Origin: Bondarzewia mesenterica
Lineage: Eukaryota; Basidiomycota; Agaricomycetes; Russulales; Bondarzewiaceae
Assembly: GCA_004802705.1 (NCBI GenBank)
Contig: SGPL01000073.1
Location: 1 to 64,000 of the forward strand
Length of the DNA stretch: 64,000 nt
Direction: 5' to 3'
Made by a program: the position numbers and the translations under genes. The notes beneath the pieces are model-generated. The model worked only from the letters and a program-made list of their open reading frames with translations. It made no database searches and had not been told where the DNA came from. Below, in pieces: positions 13,050 to 25,971 of this stretch. Within the stretch, counting starts at the first letter, position 1; every line of letters begins with the position of its first letter.

Positions 13050-16000
13050 ATGTCTGGCCAAACGAAGCGCACGCGCTCACAGAAAACTCTGTTGGACTTT
13101 CCACACATCTCATACCAACAGTCACCTCTCAAAGCCGCGACAAAGGCCGCGCGAAGCCTTGAATCTGGCTCCGGTGTCTCTCAACTGAAGGTGGCAGGCC
13201 AAAGCGGCAGCAGGTTGAACCAGCATAATGCCGGATCGGATGATGAGCTGTTATTGTCGCCGAGGAAACTCGCACCCAAGAAGCGTTCGTCTTCTCCGAC
13301 AGATGGCGGATCATCGTTTGCGGATGGTACCGGGACAAGAGAGAGCAAGAGGGTGAGACGAAACTTTCTCACTGGTGAGTCTTTCTAGTAACCAGACGCA
13401 TATATGAGACGTAACAAGGATAGCATCGCCACATCAAGACGATAGACATTCCCCTCCTCCAGATCAGGTCCTGTACAAAGGCCCCTTTGATTTCTCAAGC
13501 TTGAAGTCCAAGAAATCTGTATCGTCCAACCATCGTTCTCCAGGAAAACTATCTCCGAAACGAGCACAATCAGTTCCGCCCGTATCTCCATCTGTCCCGC
13601 ACATAGACCTGAGAACAATTCCGCCGTCGCCATGGCGGGCTGGCTCGGTATCTCCTGTTCGACAACAATTGCGCTTCATCAGCTTGCCACGTTTGTTTGA
13701 GGACGGTGGAGAGCCGGATGACATGGATGTCGATCAGCCAGGTTCGCCTTTGCACGATCTGGCTAGCCGTGCACCGAAGTCGTCGCAGGAGTCTTCCAAC
13801 TACACCAATTCAGAACCCTCACCACCTTCATCTCTGACTAACGCATCCCTAATGCCTTCAAGTGAAACAGATGGGCTCGAATCTACAGCTCCTCAAGCGC
13901 CTGCGCTGCAAGCGCTTCGGACACCTGCGCAGCATTTGCGTCCAGATCAAGGACTTGGCTTCTTTCCTCTCTCTCCCCTCACTCCGCTGCCAGCCACCCC
14001 GTTCCTTCCTAGAAAGCTACCTCCGCTGTCAAATTCAGGCCGTGTAGCACTGTTTGGGTTGGTGAGTTCTCCAGGTAACTTCTCATTCATGCTCTCGGTT
14101 TTCATGCTTCACGATATTTTCGTGTTGTCGGCTTGATTCAGGAGCTGCCGAGTGACCATGCACAACAACCCCCGCCCCAAATTGTGAGTCTCGACCTGCA
14201 TATGTGGACATTTCCTTTTTTTTTTTTAAATTGAATCCTTGCAGCAGGCACAAGAAAATTTCTACGTATCCGCGACGCCGCGAGCAGCCTTGAAGTCGCC
14301 AGAGAATACTCCATTTCCAGGCTCATCAAATCTTGACGATGTAGTAACAGGAACCCTGGCCACGCCTCGACCGACTGCGCAGGCTGTGCCGTCGGACACA
14401 AATACTGAGTCTACAATAGCCATCAATGCTCCCTCATCCACCCAAGGCCCACCTTCAAAATCATCTGTATCCACGCCTGCCGCAAGTTCTCAATCTAAAC
14501 CATCCGTTATCATCAGCCGTCTCCCGAGACCGTCAAGCTCACTGTCCCTCACGCACAAATCCGAGAAGAGCGATGCGTCCTCGTCGACGCTTCTCAATAG
14601 TGGCCATGAACAGGGGGCACCCACAAAGGTGGTCGCACCTCGTTCTGGACTCGCTCCGAAGATTAAGGCCAAGAAGGTGCCAAAGGCCATGCCGCCGCCG
14701 CCACCGCCTCGCATGACGCGTGCTACGACGAAGCGACAGAAGGACGCAGAGGCGAAGGCAAATGTAACTCATGTTGCAGGCAAATATTTTTTCTTCTGCG
14801 GTATGTCTTTAAGGTACTCATTCGTATCTAGGGCCGTCCACCTCCAGCTCTCGTCCTGTCACGTCAGGCCTGGCACACAAGATATCGTTTAACTTCGCCA
14901 TGCCCACTGCCTCGTCTATAGGCAAGGCCGCCGCATCACCAACCAAGAAACCTATGTCCCTTCCAAAGCAACCGTCGCCCACGAAATTACCCACGAAAGT
15001 ATCGTCCCCAACCAAACCCGCATCTGTCGCTGGCCCATTGCGGACACCGCACTTGAGGCATACATCCCTGTCGACTCTGTCTCAGGCACTAGAAAAGTTA
15101 AAGGCGCCACCACCTTCACGGCCGGGAACAACCATGGGATTTACGCGTGATGCTAAAGANACCAATGGCAGGTCGGACTCCACGTCCAAAGACGACGGAT
15201 CCATCGGTCGATCAAGTGGTGTAATTACNCTCAAGGCTGGACCTCCATCGAAGTTGAAACGTGCGAATACCGTTGANGATACTGCAATGANGCAACGCGC
15301 AAGCACTGTTGCACCAGAATTGAGGCCAGAGNCTNCAAACAGGCTTCCTGCAGCGGCTCCACCGNCTGCATCGAAAGCTCCAGCTGCAGGTACTGAACCA
15401 GCGGCACCGCACAAGATCAATATCCGCAATGGGATTGTGGTTGGCAAATCTCGTTTCTCTTCAGCCAACGCCAAACNAGTTACGTTTGGCGGCATCGGAA
15501 CTGGGCGGATGTCCGATAGGGTCAGCAAGAAGTCGACTCTACCGACGGTGGAGGGCAGCCCAGTCAAGGGCGGCGGGCATTCTGAGCTNATAGTCGCACC
15601 TGAGGACCAGGAGATGCCGGAGGAAGCCAGTGCAGCTGTCCAAAAACCGAGTGGGCCNTCTAAAGACTTGTTCGCAGAGTTGCGTACAAGTGATCTGCTA
15701 ACGACAAGCAATGAGGCGGATTTCGATCCTCATGATTCCTGGAAACACAACGCTTCTCGACGAGCGTCGATGGCGTCACAGCTCCTCTCGCAGACTCTTT
15801 CCGAGCGCTTGCAGACACCGTCGCCTCCTCGGAAAACCCTCCATCGAATCAAGAGCGTGGCCAAGCTCGGGCTATGCAGGTCAGGGGGGCAGAGTTTTGC
15901 GNTCTTCAAGCAGTCATTACCCATCTACGTCGGCAGCATCGGCCGGCTTGCACACCGCACCTGGAGCGTTGGGCAAGGCGAGTGGTGTGGGTGCCCATGT

Positions 16001-16863
16001 TTCTTCATCACGTCAGGCGGGGCCAAGCTCTGGGGGNAAGGCCGGGCCGAGCACGTTGACGGTGTTGAANGATTGTACGATATTTGTGGATGTGAGGACA
16101 GATGACGGTGATGACGCGGGAGGGCTATTCGTCGATATGTTGCGAGGGATGGGAGCAAAGGTATGTTCCACAATTACCTGGTACGAGTTCGCATCGATCT
16201 CATGACCNATTCGAATAGATCCTTGGTCGTGCGGGACAGACATGCACTCATATNGTGTATAAAAANGGNTTAATGAGCACGCTNACGAAATACAGGTAGA
16301 NTNTTTGTTCCAGTTGATTGNTAAGGTTCAAACTGAATATGAAGTTTAGACTTTTGCATGAGCCACGGCCACTCGTGGTCGGCATTGCTTGGGTCGTCGA
16401 ATGTGTAGAGAAGCGCAGGCGCGTTGAAGAGGAGAAGTTCCTGATCGATTTGGAGGGTGTGAATGTTGCAGGGGTCAATAAGGTCACTTCCACTCCATCC
16501 CGCAATTCAGTATCGAAGCTCTAACCCGCTTGTACNTTTAAAGCGTCGTCGATCGATGCTCCCGAAGCAAATAACCTCTGACACGCCGACTCCGCCTTCA
16601 AGCACGAGGTCCATGGGNCCTCCANCAGTGCCCTCTGGGTTAGTCTCGAACGGAACGCCATCTACAGCAGATCACTACATGAGCCCTGGTGAGTTCTGTA
16701 GCACTCTTTCTCCGTGTACACAGAANGTTGTCTTAAACATTTCTTCAAGCGGATGGCGCGGACAGTGCGAGCGCTACTAGTCTGCGGATGGGGGGGTGAT
16801 GTTGAGGATCTTCCTCCATTGGAACGAGCAAGACGCCGCAAGAGCATGATGCTCGGCCGGTAG
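13050..16863 (+). CDS. BRCT-domain protein, microcephalin-like
   Basis: This is a long, mostly disordered protein rich in Ser, Pro, Lys and TP/SP sites, beginning MSGQTKRTRSQKTLLDF, which looks like a PIP-box-type QKTLLDF motif (Q..L..F) for PCNA binding. It ends in one BRCT domain: TIFVDVRTDDGDDAGGLFVD, LRGMGAK, QTCTHIVYK.GLMSTL, then PLVVGIAWVVECVEKRRRV, with the conserved BRCT Trp. The spacing matches microcephalin/MCPH1 BRCT1. The gene has several introns. Two frame breaks each vanish if one G is removed from a run: G6 at 15884-15889 and G7 at 16790-16796; the latter gives the basic ending ERARRRKSMMLGR, stop 16861. The region has many single Ns. A role in chromosome or DNA-damage biology is inferred. 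Confidence 0.8.
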
Positions 16864-17497
16864 CATCAACGCAGTCAGATGGTCNGTGATTCACAAACAA
16901 ATTGTCATCGAAGGANTTCGTGTCTGTAATGGCTTTGGGGACTNCATTTGTATGTTTNNTGTACGGATGAAGTTGCCATTCTGTTCATTGTCACTTTAAT
17001 TCCCTATNCGANTAATCGGCATATCATGTTGTTCTTTATTCGCGTTATCTTTCTTTGGGACATGTTTAGGNGTTGCATGTAGATGGCAATATGCCACCGA
17101 CCGAGAGAAGCTGNCTGGTCGACCTTGAGGTGCTGCCACGCAACACTGTGCTTGTTAGAGCCGTGGAGGACACTGCGCTATGGGGGTTGCAGGATGAGTT
17201 CGTGCGCAAACGAATCCTCACGATTGCAANTAGCTCNATANNATGTGCATTTTAGNNGATGANGCNGNNAGCGGTTGAGCAAGAGTCAAGCTGAGCTGAG
17301 AGATANGGAGTTACNTGCTGTCATGTGCACTGTCTTGCGTTGATAGAATCCANNNGTTCTTCGNTTTNATGAAATCGAAGTCNACATACCANGTAGAAAC
17401 TTCNATCACTAGTATCNCGGNACACATAANANTTGTGTCANAANAANNCATCNAACAATAACANTAATTNCTCNGTGATGGCCGAACAAGTTANACC
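16864..17497. other. N-rich intergenic, no gene assigned
   Basis: Between the convergent BRCT and GH43 genes. There are many isolated ambiguous bases from 16880 on. A 60-codon frame at 17073-17255 carries no motif and is not supported. Confidence 0.35.
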
Positions 17498-19289
17498 TCA
17501 CACAGGCTCCGGTATATTGTCGCNCAACGGCCNAGGATNACCCAGNNTTGGCGTTCCATNTGTATGCCAGTAAACCGGTTGGACCATCGTGTACCTATTA
17601 CAACATCAAAAAACAGGTTGCGCAGTGAGGATCGAAAGNAAATTACCGCGATTGATCGCAATATCCCAGGGAAGTTGAAGAAGNATGGAATACGATGTAA
17701 ATTTCGTCTCCGCTCGCACTCAGGAAGAACCCGTTGTGGCCGGNCCTGTGATTTTACAGGCTTGTCAGTCGGGATGGATTACGGTTGATGCAANGCACTC
17801 ATAATTCCTGCCATGCCAGAAGACATCATTCGCATCAGTAGGGACCGTGTGGGCGGNAGAACGTGGTTCAGCAAAGTACAGGAATTGGAGGAAAAACAAN
17901 AGCTGACCNGTTGTCNGAAGTGAAGACTGGACTGCTATACTTGGTCCAGCTGCTAGCGCTGAGGGGNTCCGATCCAGTAAGCTCAAGTCGGCCGAGGGTG
18001 TATCCTGTGCCGGCACAGTTGCTCGCGGAANAAGTCATGAAAGTTCTGCCACCATAGTACAGGAAAGCTAGATTGAAAAAAGACCAATCCGTGTAAGAAT
18101 GCACATCAACTAAAAAAGCAAAGAAGATTTGGGAGACTATCTTNTATANGTACTCACCGGGTCCTTCATTTACTTTGGCACCTAACGTCTCCCAGGAATA
18201 GGTTGGAGTGGAAATCTTCACGGTGTCGCCAAGCGTGGTAGCANCGGTCATTTTCCTGCANANCCCCAGNAATAAATATTCAAAAAATCGAAATCTTGTT
18301 GAAAACGTAAAACAGGATAGCAGCACGCACGATATCCACAAGCACTGATCGTCNCTGTCCCAGCTTGANTAGACGAAATANTTNGCATCGTTAGTGACGA
18401 GNACGGTGCNGTCGATCGCCCANGTATCANGGTTAGGTNTGACGAGACGGCCTGTAAATCCGCGTGGGTGNATGTNACNNTTNAGTGNATTATGCAGGAA
18501 ANGATACGTNCNGGCATATGNCCAGGTCGAGTCCCAGATGATATTTGAGCTGCCCTTCAGCGCATGCAAGCGCTGATTATCGAGGGTGTCAGATGTGCCG
18601 GCCGAATAATATCTGTNCAGGTAAGNTGNGCAATCAGTACAGAAAGAATGGAGTGTNTTCAAATTGAAAAGNTAATANCGTCACGTTTTTCGTGTTTCAA
18701 ANATTAGAAAGACGAGGTGANTNAAAGAGATGGACGCACATATACCAGGAGCCGTCGANGTAGTGAATCTCAGGTGCCCAGATGTTGCAGCACCTGGACG
18801 TCGTGCTGTCCGTCCAGACGACCTTGGGGGTGGCAGTCTNCAAACCAGCAATTGTCTGATTAGCAACAGAAAANANATGANCTTTTCAGGGAAGGCAGGG
18901 NGGAATGAGAGCNAAATNTTGATAAAATTGCGAGAACGACGCACGGTAGCCCGTGTGATCTGNATATTCGNCCAGGTCGNGGTAGTCAGATCTGCNAGTT
19001 ANTCATATGCATGATTCATGTGTANGGAGTTNTAAGCGAAGCGTGCACACNATANNATCCTTCGTGATAAACCNATTGCGAATATTTGTCGGTTNCNGAT
19101 ACTGATNGAATTGGANAAANCACTCACCATGAACGGGNCACTANCATCCGTAGACTTNATCGGATTCTGAAATGTAGCGACTCGTGCAGAGATTGTTGAG
19201 TTTGAATGCATTTCATAGTCAAGAACANCCCGNGCTACCGCAGAGCCAACAAGCACTNAGAGAAGAAAAAGGGGACTAAATCTCTGCAT
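17498..19289 (-). CDS. Secreted glycoside hydrolase family 43 enzyme
   Basis: This is a GH43 five-bladed beta-propeller glycosidase, probably an arabinofuranosidase, arabinanase or related plant-cell-wall enzyme. It starts at 19289 with a hydrophobic signal peptide (MQRFSPLFLL...VLVGSAV). The catalytic base lies in the PFMV blade-1 motif. Next come TATPKVVWTDSTTSRCCNIW-APEIHY, the VNEGP motif supplying the general acid Glu, LYYGGRTFMTFSASNCAGTG, LGRLELTG, and GPGHNGFFLSASGDEIYIVF. The last exon reads RYTMVQPVYWHTNGTP and ends at 17498-17500. Introns are short and numerous. Many Ns blur exon edges and some residues, so intactness cannot be proven, but all family landmarks are present in order. 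Export and action on arabinose-containing polysaccharides are inferred from the family. Confidence 0.85.
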
Positions 19290-20639
19290 CTCGAGAACAA
19301 AAGGNATCTCGAGCTGCGGGACTGTGCTTGATGGACGACGTGTTTTAAGGCATCCGGTGCAATTGACGATCCGCTCGTATAAAAAAGGGAAAAATACGCC
19401 GGGCCGTTCAGGAAGGTACTAGCAACCTTACAACCTGGTGTGCACCAGTACACGACGACGCCTGCGGAGGCTTCCATCGGCCAGTGAATTTGGCTTTGGC
19501 CAGGAAGAAGGTTGAGTGACACGACGGAACGAATGCTAGTGGTCCTANGCCGCGATCGTCATAGATAAGGCAAGGCCNACGAAGATACACCAATAAATTA
19601 CAGCAATTCCAATAATCGGCATTAAGGATAGGGGCGTTAGCAAGTATTCAAAGGACGATCTTCANGGTCCGCGGAACATACTTACTTCAAAAATGAAATT
19701 GTACTGGACAAGTGACGCAAACTACAGTGGCATCTTCTGATGGTCACTTGATACTCTCAGCAAGTAGTCANTTGAGTATGTGACAATTCTGGGTGAGCAA
19801 GTACGCGCAAGTGCTGAGGACGCAAGCACGACTGAATACCGTTTGCCCATACGACTGTAGCTCTTTTGCGGTCCGACGTTCTGCGGTGAAGATAAGATAT
19901 GTGGACCATGCATAAATTAAGTCTTTCATGCAATTTACTGGTATCATGGGGCAATTAAATAGCTCACAGTGATTATGAGGAGACAAGATGTGCTCGACCT
20001 CCTTTTCTCTCAACCTCCACAGAAAGATGGTCGTTCTGCACGCAGGACCTATACGCCACTCGGACAACGTGCAGGATTTGGGTTCATGTCTCATCTTGTT
20101 CTACCGGCTAATCAGTGTGTCGGTTATTGTCGATTTACACTGAAGGTGAGAAGAGCTGCAATCAGTTGGCGCATCAGCCGGTTTGAAGTCAGAGCAGATG
20201 ATTCGATTTACCGATGAGCTATAAACACACCCTACCCTGCAGCTTGTATACTTACCTATCAAAAGTCAAGGAAGGTCGGATTCAAGTTTTCACTATGTGT
20301 TCCCCGGCCGCTAACTGATCCCATTCGTGTCATTGTCCGTGAAAAAGATCAGCATACGAGCCATAGTACAGATCAAGGCAAGAGACAAAGGTTTGTTGTC
20401 GCCACCTTGAGTATGGAAGTCGCCACCTTGTCAACGTCAAAGGGAAAAGGTCCGCCGGGTATAGCACGTGCTTGTCGAAGCTCAACGCGATCACCTGACA
20501 ACTTTGTTGTGTATCGCTTTCCCACGCCTTGTTTCAGTGTTCAACCACCACCGAACGCCTCGGTCGCCGTAAAACGCGACTGTCACGACATCGACGACGA
20601 CAACGACACCTATTTTTTTTCTCGCACAATTTGTAGATT
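19290..20639. other. Intergenic, upstream of GH43 and BUD4-like gene
   Basis: A divergent 1.3-kb region holding the promoters of both neighbours. It includes a TATA-like TATAAAAAA at 19378-19386 and a T9 tract at 20611-20619 just before the BUD4-like start. Short frames on the minus strand (19722-20094) have no motif. Confidence 0.35.
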
Positions 20640-23600
20640 ATGGCTCCTTTGCGCGAGCGTCCTCCGTCTAACTCCCCGGACCCTGACTGGCCTCCTCGGC
20701 CCACAACACCCCTTCGTATCGCGAAAACGCGACACTCCGCAACGGCCGCATGCTTCACAACTTAGCAGGCGCTCCTCGTCGACATATTCGAAACTCAGGA
20801 ACAGTAATCTTGTAACACAGTCCCCATTTAAATCTCAAGCTCCGACTCCCAATCGCCCTTCATCTGTTATCGGAATTCCTTCACCTCGTCGTGTTAGCGG
20901 CGAAAAGCGTACACGTCCTAGTTCGATGTACTCTCAGGAGGAGAACCAGAGGCCTATTGGCTTCAAGCGGCGGCAATCGAGAGTGTTTCAAGGTCTCACA
21001 GAACGAGAACCCGTCACGAAGAGTCCTTTTCGGCATGATACCGACGATCCCCTATTACCGCCGCTACCACCACCTCAGTCTGACCCAGTTCATTTGCCAA
21101 CCCCAACATCATCTGCTTCTCCCAAGCGCTCGTCTTTAGTCTCAAAACGTTTTCATGGTCCTCGAGTCTTAGGATCCGAACTGCCGAAGCGCGAGAGGAG
21201 GAAGACTGTTACATTCTACGATGAGTGCGATGTCCTCGAATTTCACAGGGATGAGGGGGAGTTGGAGGACCCGTTCGACTCTGACAGCACAGACGATTAT
21301 GGCGCGCCAGAACCTGATCGTAACGATGAAGACGAGGGATATGCAAATGACAGTATTACAGGACTCGTTGATTCTATGCTCCAGGACGCGCGAGACGAGT
21401 CTCGTCCTAATACGCCTTCGGACAGGATGCTTCATCCCGGCGTAGATACCGAGGACGGCGTACCGTATGGGCGGACGCACCATATTGAACGCGTCATTGC
21501 GGAGCATCATCACCAGGCGACACCTCCATCGGAGAATCCGGACCAGCCGTTCCTCACTCAAGATGAGTTGCCCGCAATCAACACACCTCCCCAGCAGCGG
21601 ACGTCTAATAGCGACATTGCTGTGACGTCTCCTGGATCCAACATGCCCGTCGGACGGACGACCCATTCTGAAATTACTCAGGCAGAATACGATGATGAAT
21701 TGGAGGCAGATGTGCGAATGCTTCCGCCGTCGCCTTCCCCGGCCAAGGCTGGGAAAACGGTGACCGGCGGCAACAGCGTAGATATAGGCCCTAACTTTGG
21801 AATCGAGATGCCACACACGGGAGAGGAAGAGAGCGCCAGTAAGACCTTTTTTCTTTCACGCTTGGATTGAATATCTCGAATGATGACTATCTCCACCAGA
21901 TGGCGATGCCACAAATCCCTTCGCGGTACACGTGAAGGACGAGGTTCAAATCGTCGAACTCTCCTTCATGTCAGGAACGGGTTCTGTTCACGATGACGTG
22001 GAGCCATCTAACCTTTCTATTGGACACTCTGAGGTCTCTCTCTCTGGGCTAGAAGATGAGCTTGGCATGATCAAACGAAGGGACAAGGCACAGGAAGAAA
22101 CAAATCCGACGCAGACATCCACGCCACCTCCAACATCTCCTTTAAACCTCAGATCATCTACATCATCCCTTCGTCATTCATTGGACCCCCTGGAAGAACG
22201 TCTTCCCATGCTTCCCCGTAGCCGAAGCTCATCTCCGTTTGACTCCCCTTTGCCTGCTCGCGTTGCGTCTCCTGCCATGGGCAGGGCGGGGTCACCTGCC
22301 TCTCGTTCCGGCTCTCCTGCAATTGGCATGCCCATGCGTGCAGGTTCGCCGTTGGTCTTCCCATCCCATGTGGCTTCGCCACTTGGTATCCCCGCTCGTG
22401 TCGCATCACCTTTCCAGCGTGGCTTGATGGATTCTTCTTCTTCGGGCAGTCTAAGCAGCATATCGGGACGGAGCCCAAGGATTAGTAGAGAAGAAGTCCA
22501 GCGGCGGTTGAGGAAGAGGAGTCAGGAGAGCCCGGCACCTGAAGAGACAGCGGCACGCGCTGTTAAAGAGGCGGACGAGGATCGTGCCGTTTCCGGCTCA
22601 GCGGATAATACCCTTGACATCGACGACGAAGAAAAGGTTGTGAGGCCTACTCACACTTTGAGGAGAGAAGGTAATCCAACATACGATGGTGTCCTGTCCC
22701 TCGACCCAGAACCGCAGTCCAATGATCCCCCACGACCCTCCTTGCCTACCCGATCTTTATCCACCAGCGAAGCCGCGACTGCCACAGGCTTCAAAGGACT
22801 CAATTTTGACCTCCCAGGCTCAAACTCTGCATTAGAGCTTGGGTTGAACGATATCGGATTTGGTACAACGGGCGTAAACATTGGAGAGGTGCGAAGTGCC
22901 CTGGATCGGTTAGTGGACAACGTCTCCCACCACTCTTCCAGCTCGAAGGGGTCTAGTACATCTGCGGATCACGGTAACGGATCTTCATGCCACACCAGCA
23001 CGCTCCGGTTAGACGCTGTCACAGAAGGTGTCAACGCGGGACTGTTTGAGCCTCCAGCGGATGCTGATGCCGATATGGAAGAAGGTTTTGAAACTGGGGA
23101 CCAGGACGATGAGGGGGGAGACAAGCATCGTTCCTCATCTAGAATTTCACTTTCTCCTTCATCAGAATCCATCTCGTCACCCCAGCTTCTTCACGGCAAC
23201 AACTTCATCAGTCCGCCGCTGAGTCGCAGCGGCAGCGGAAACTCGAATCCCTCACAGCCGCCTCCAAAGGATGCCATTCGTCATCGCGAACAGCAGATCA
23301 TGGAAAAGCGGCGGGAACTCCGCCGCCGCGAGGAGGAAGAGGCCATGGCCGTAGATACACCGCCGCGGCATGTGAGCACCAAGAAGAAGCATGCTGTCGG
23401 TAATGGTCGACCGAGCAGGCGGCGGAGTATGAGTGCGAACGATGCAGAGGATTTGGAACTCGAGAGAAGGCGAGAATTGGCAAACGTTGCAGGTAACGCT
23501 GAGAGATGTTTGTTAAATGTAGTGCCTCTCGAGGCCGAGGACGATCCTTTGGCGGATAGCATCGCAAGGGAACTGAGGAAATTGGGCGGGCTGAACAAAG

Positions 23601-25326
23601 GCGTAAGTGATTGATTTCGTTAGTCTGATAGCAGTCTGGGCGGCTCATGATATCTCACTAGAAGTATCACATCCGTGAGCATCAAGGAACAATATATGCT
23701 TCGTCTGACGCGGATAAAATTTCGCATATGGACACCGCTGGCGATGTAGATAGTGGCAAAGCTTGGAGGACAGTTCGCAGGCCTTCCGACATGGTATGTT
23801 TTCGTGGACCGCTTCTCATACGACATTGATACGACATGTTTCGTAGAACGAATACGCCAAGCAAATCCGGCAATATCGATCTCAGGAGAAGCCTGGTAAG
23901 GCACATGGAAAGGTTTTTGTCAGAGGTAAGTTTTTTGCGCCGGTTGCTTCGCATTTTTGTCCTGATGTCTGTGTAGTGGTGGGCGTCAAGAGCCTTGATA
24001 TTCCAATACCTCAACAGTCAACGGCTATGTCATGTACTCTGAATAACGGGATCCACTTTGTGACAACGCCGGAATGCCGTTTAGCAAGAGATTGTCGGAT
24101 TGATCAGGAGTTTGAGCTGTATGAATCCCCCCCTGTTGAAAATAAATGCTCTTACTTATCTGCCTTGGTCAGAATTGAACACCAGAAACTCGAATTCACG
24201 CTTACTCTGAAAGTCCGCCGGGATCCACACGTCGTTGCTCAATTCAAAGCTAACGCTCCCCGCCCAACTCCCCCACCTCCGCAACCACCCCCGCCTCCTG
24301 CGTCCAAGGGAGGCATGCGCAGCTTCTTCTCGCCAACGAAGAAGTCCGCCAAAGTTGCTCTAAAACCTGCACCACCCCTGCCACCCCCAACGCACAAGCT
24401 CGAGGAAAATCTCGCTCGATATCTCAAGTTGGACGGGCAGCTGGCGCGGGCATTCGTGTGCTTTAAGGACATTGGCGACCGGTGCGACACGAAGTTGTTC
24501 GAGACTACCTACCCGCTCATTGGCCAGCGAATGGAAACGGGCTCGAAGGTCACATCGATGCAAGTCGGCGAGCTCGTCCTGCAGTTCTTCAGACTTCCCC
24601 CTCTGCCCGGCGTGCCCTCGACTCAGCAGCCTCAGAGTTTGGAGGAGTGCCACCGTGGGCTACGACATATTCATTGGCACAAGCAGACGTACTTCGAAGG
24701 GACGCTGACACAGACCGGTGGCGATTGCGCGGTAAGTTTCTGCTTCGCGTACTTCTTTATTCACGCCAAGCCACGAGGCTGAGGATTGAAAACATTAGAC
24801 ATGGCGCCGGCGGCATTTNCGCATCATCGGTGCCAACCTCGTCGCGTTCAGCGACGTGACGAAGAAGGCGACGGCGACGATCGACCTCCGCAGGGCTGTC
24901 GTGGTCGAGGACATCCAAGACGTGCGCTCCCGTGCGCTCAGCCCCACTTCAGTGCAGACTGCGCGTAACCGATTCGCGGACGACTATGATGGCGTATATG
25001 GAGTTGAGCGTTCGTTCCGCCTGTTTTTCCAGCGCGATCAGGAGATCGTGTTTTTTGCCGATACGGACGAGGAGAAGAGCAGATGGTGTGTTCTTTCATC
25101 TGTCTCTGGATGTCTATCGCGATAATTCCCCATACTGAATGGACCTTCCTGGTACGTTGCTTTCTCTTTTTTTTTTTTCAGGATCGAGGTGCTTCAAGCC
25201 CTCGTTGGCCATATCCCTCCAAACCCACTGTGGGCCGAGCTCCTGTGGCAACGCCAGCAAGAGACGGCGAAACAAGCCGCTGGCGGCCGTACGTCGCCAA
25301 TGCCTACCGCTCAACCCCAACGATGA
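20640..25326 (+). CDS. Bud4/anillin-like PH-domain septation protein
   Basis: This large scaffold protein resembles yeast Bud4 and fission-yeast Mid2, anillin relatives that organise septins at the division site. The long N-terminal half is disordered with many SP/TP sites (SPLVFPSHVASPLG, SGSLSSISGRSPR) and a coiled-coil RKKR-rich stretch near 23280-23480. The C-terminus holds an anillin-homology region (VGVKSLDIPIPQQ, CTLNNGIHFVTTPECRL, DIGDRCDTKLFETTYPLIG) and a PH domain (FEGTLTQTGGDCATWRRRHF). It ends ERSFRLFFQRDQEIVFFADT, W-helix IEVLQALVGH, stop 25324. The likely start MAPLRERPPSNSPDPDWPPR at 20640 is one base out of frame with the rest. Removing one A from A4 at 20724-20727 joins them. 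A proline-rich insert interrupts the anillin region. Confidence 0.8.
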
Positions 25327-25971
25327 CGGGTAACGACGCCTCTGCGGCTTTGTGGTTTCAGACACGCGACTATCTCCCCCCCGCGGGATCGGTTGAGGAT
25401 CGGTAACTCCGATCGGTTTTCCCTGTACATACATTAGATCTCGCATATTGCCTCGGTTTGCCCGAGCCTACGATTTCTCTGTAACTACCATAGCCCCTCC
25501 ATCCTTTTTTTTCCTTTCTTTTTTTTTTTTTCCTTTTTTCTTTTTCAGTTTTTTTTTGTCACATCAAGATCACATTATATCGACATCATCACTGCGTCCT
25601 CATCGTGCATTCATCTTGCAACCTCCCCTTGTGTAGCTCCTTCACACCATCCACTCTTTCTTGTCACTACTGCGCTGATGTAGGTTAAGGTCGCATAGAA
25701 CGACTGTGAGTATATTGTTGTTACTTTCTTTGCATCTAATGTTGTGGGTGATATCTTTTTTGGGACCCATGGCTTTTTTAGTGACTCGAACCTCGATAGA
25801 TTCTGTCAAGGTCGCACTGCGATTGAAGTTGAAGCCTGGTTTAAATTTTGCTCTCAAGAGGCCAAAATTCACTTGTGAGATGATAAGTCACATAGTCCTG
25901 ATTTTTCTACAGTAGTAGTCGCTCGTGATACAATCTTGGTATACCAATCCATGGTTTGTTGTCTGATCCTT
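25327..25971. other. Convergent 3' intergenic region with T tracts
   Basis: Between the convergent ends of the BUD4-like and CsbD-like genes. A T-rich block at about 25498-25560 contains T8 to T13 runs. No coding signal. The layout suggests shared 3' flanks of two genes transcribed toward each other. Confidence 0.4.

Noticed and set aside
20407..20639. Upstream extension of the BUD4-like frame to an ATG at 20407
   Set aside because: The extra sequence includes a T9 tract and looks like promoter or 5' UTR; the ATG at 20640 gives a more typical start once one homopolymer base is discounted.
25498..25560. T-rich block as a transposon poly-T end
   Set aside because: It lies between two convergent host genes and no element features adjoin it; an ordinary 3' flank is more likely.
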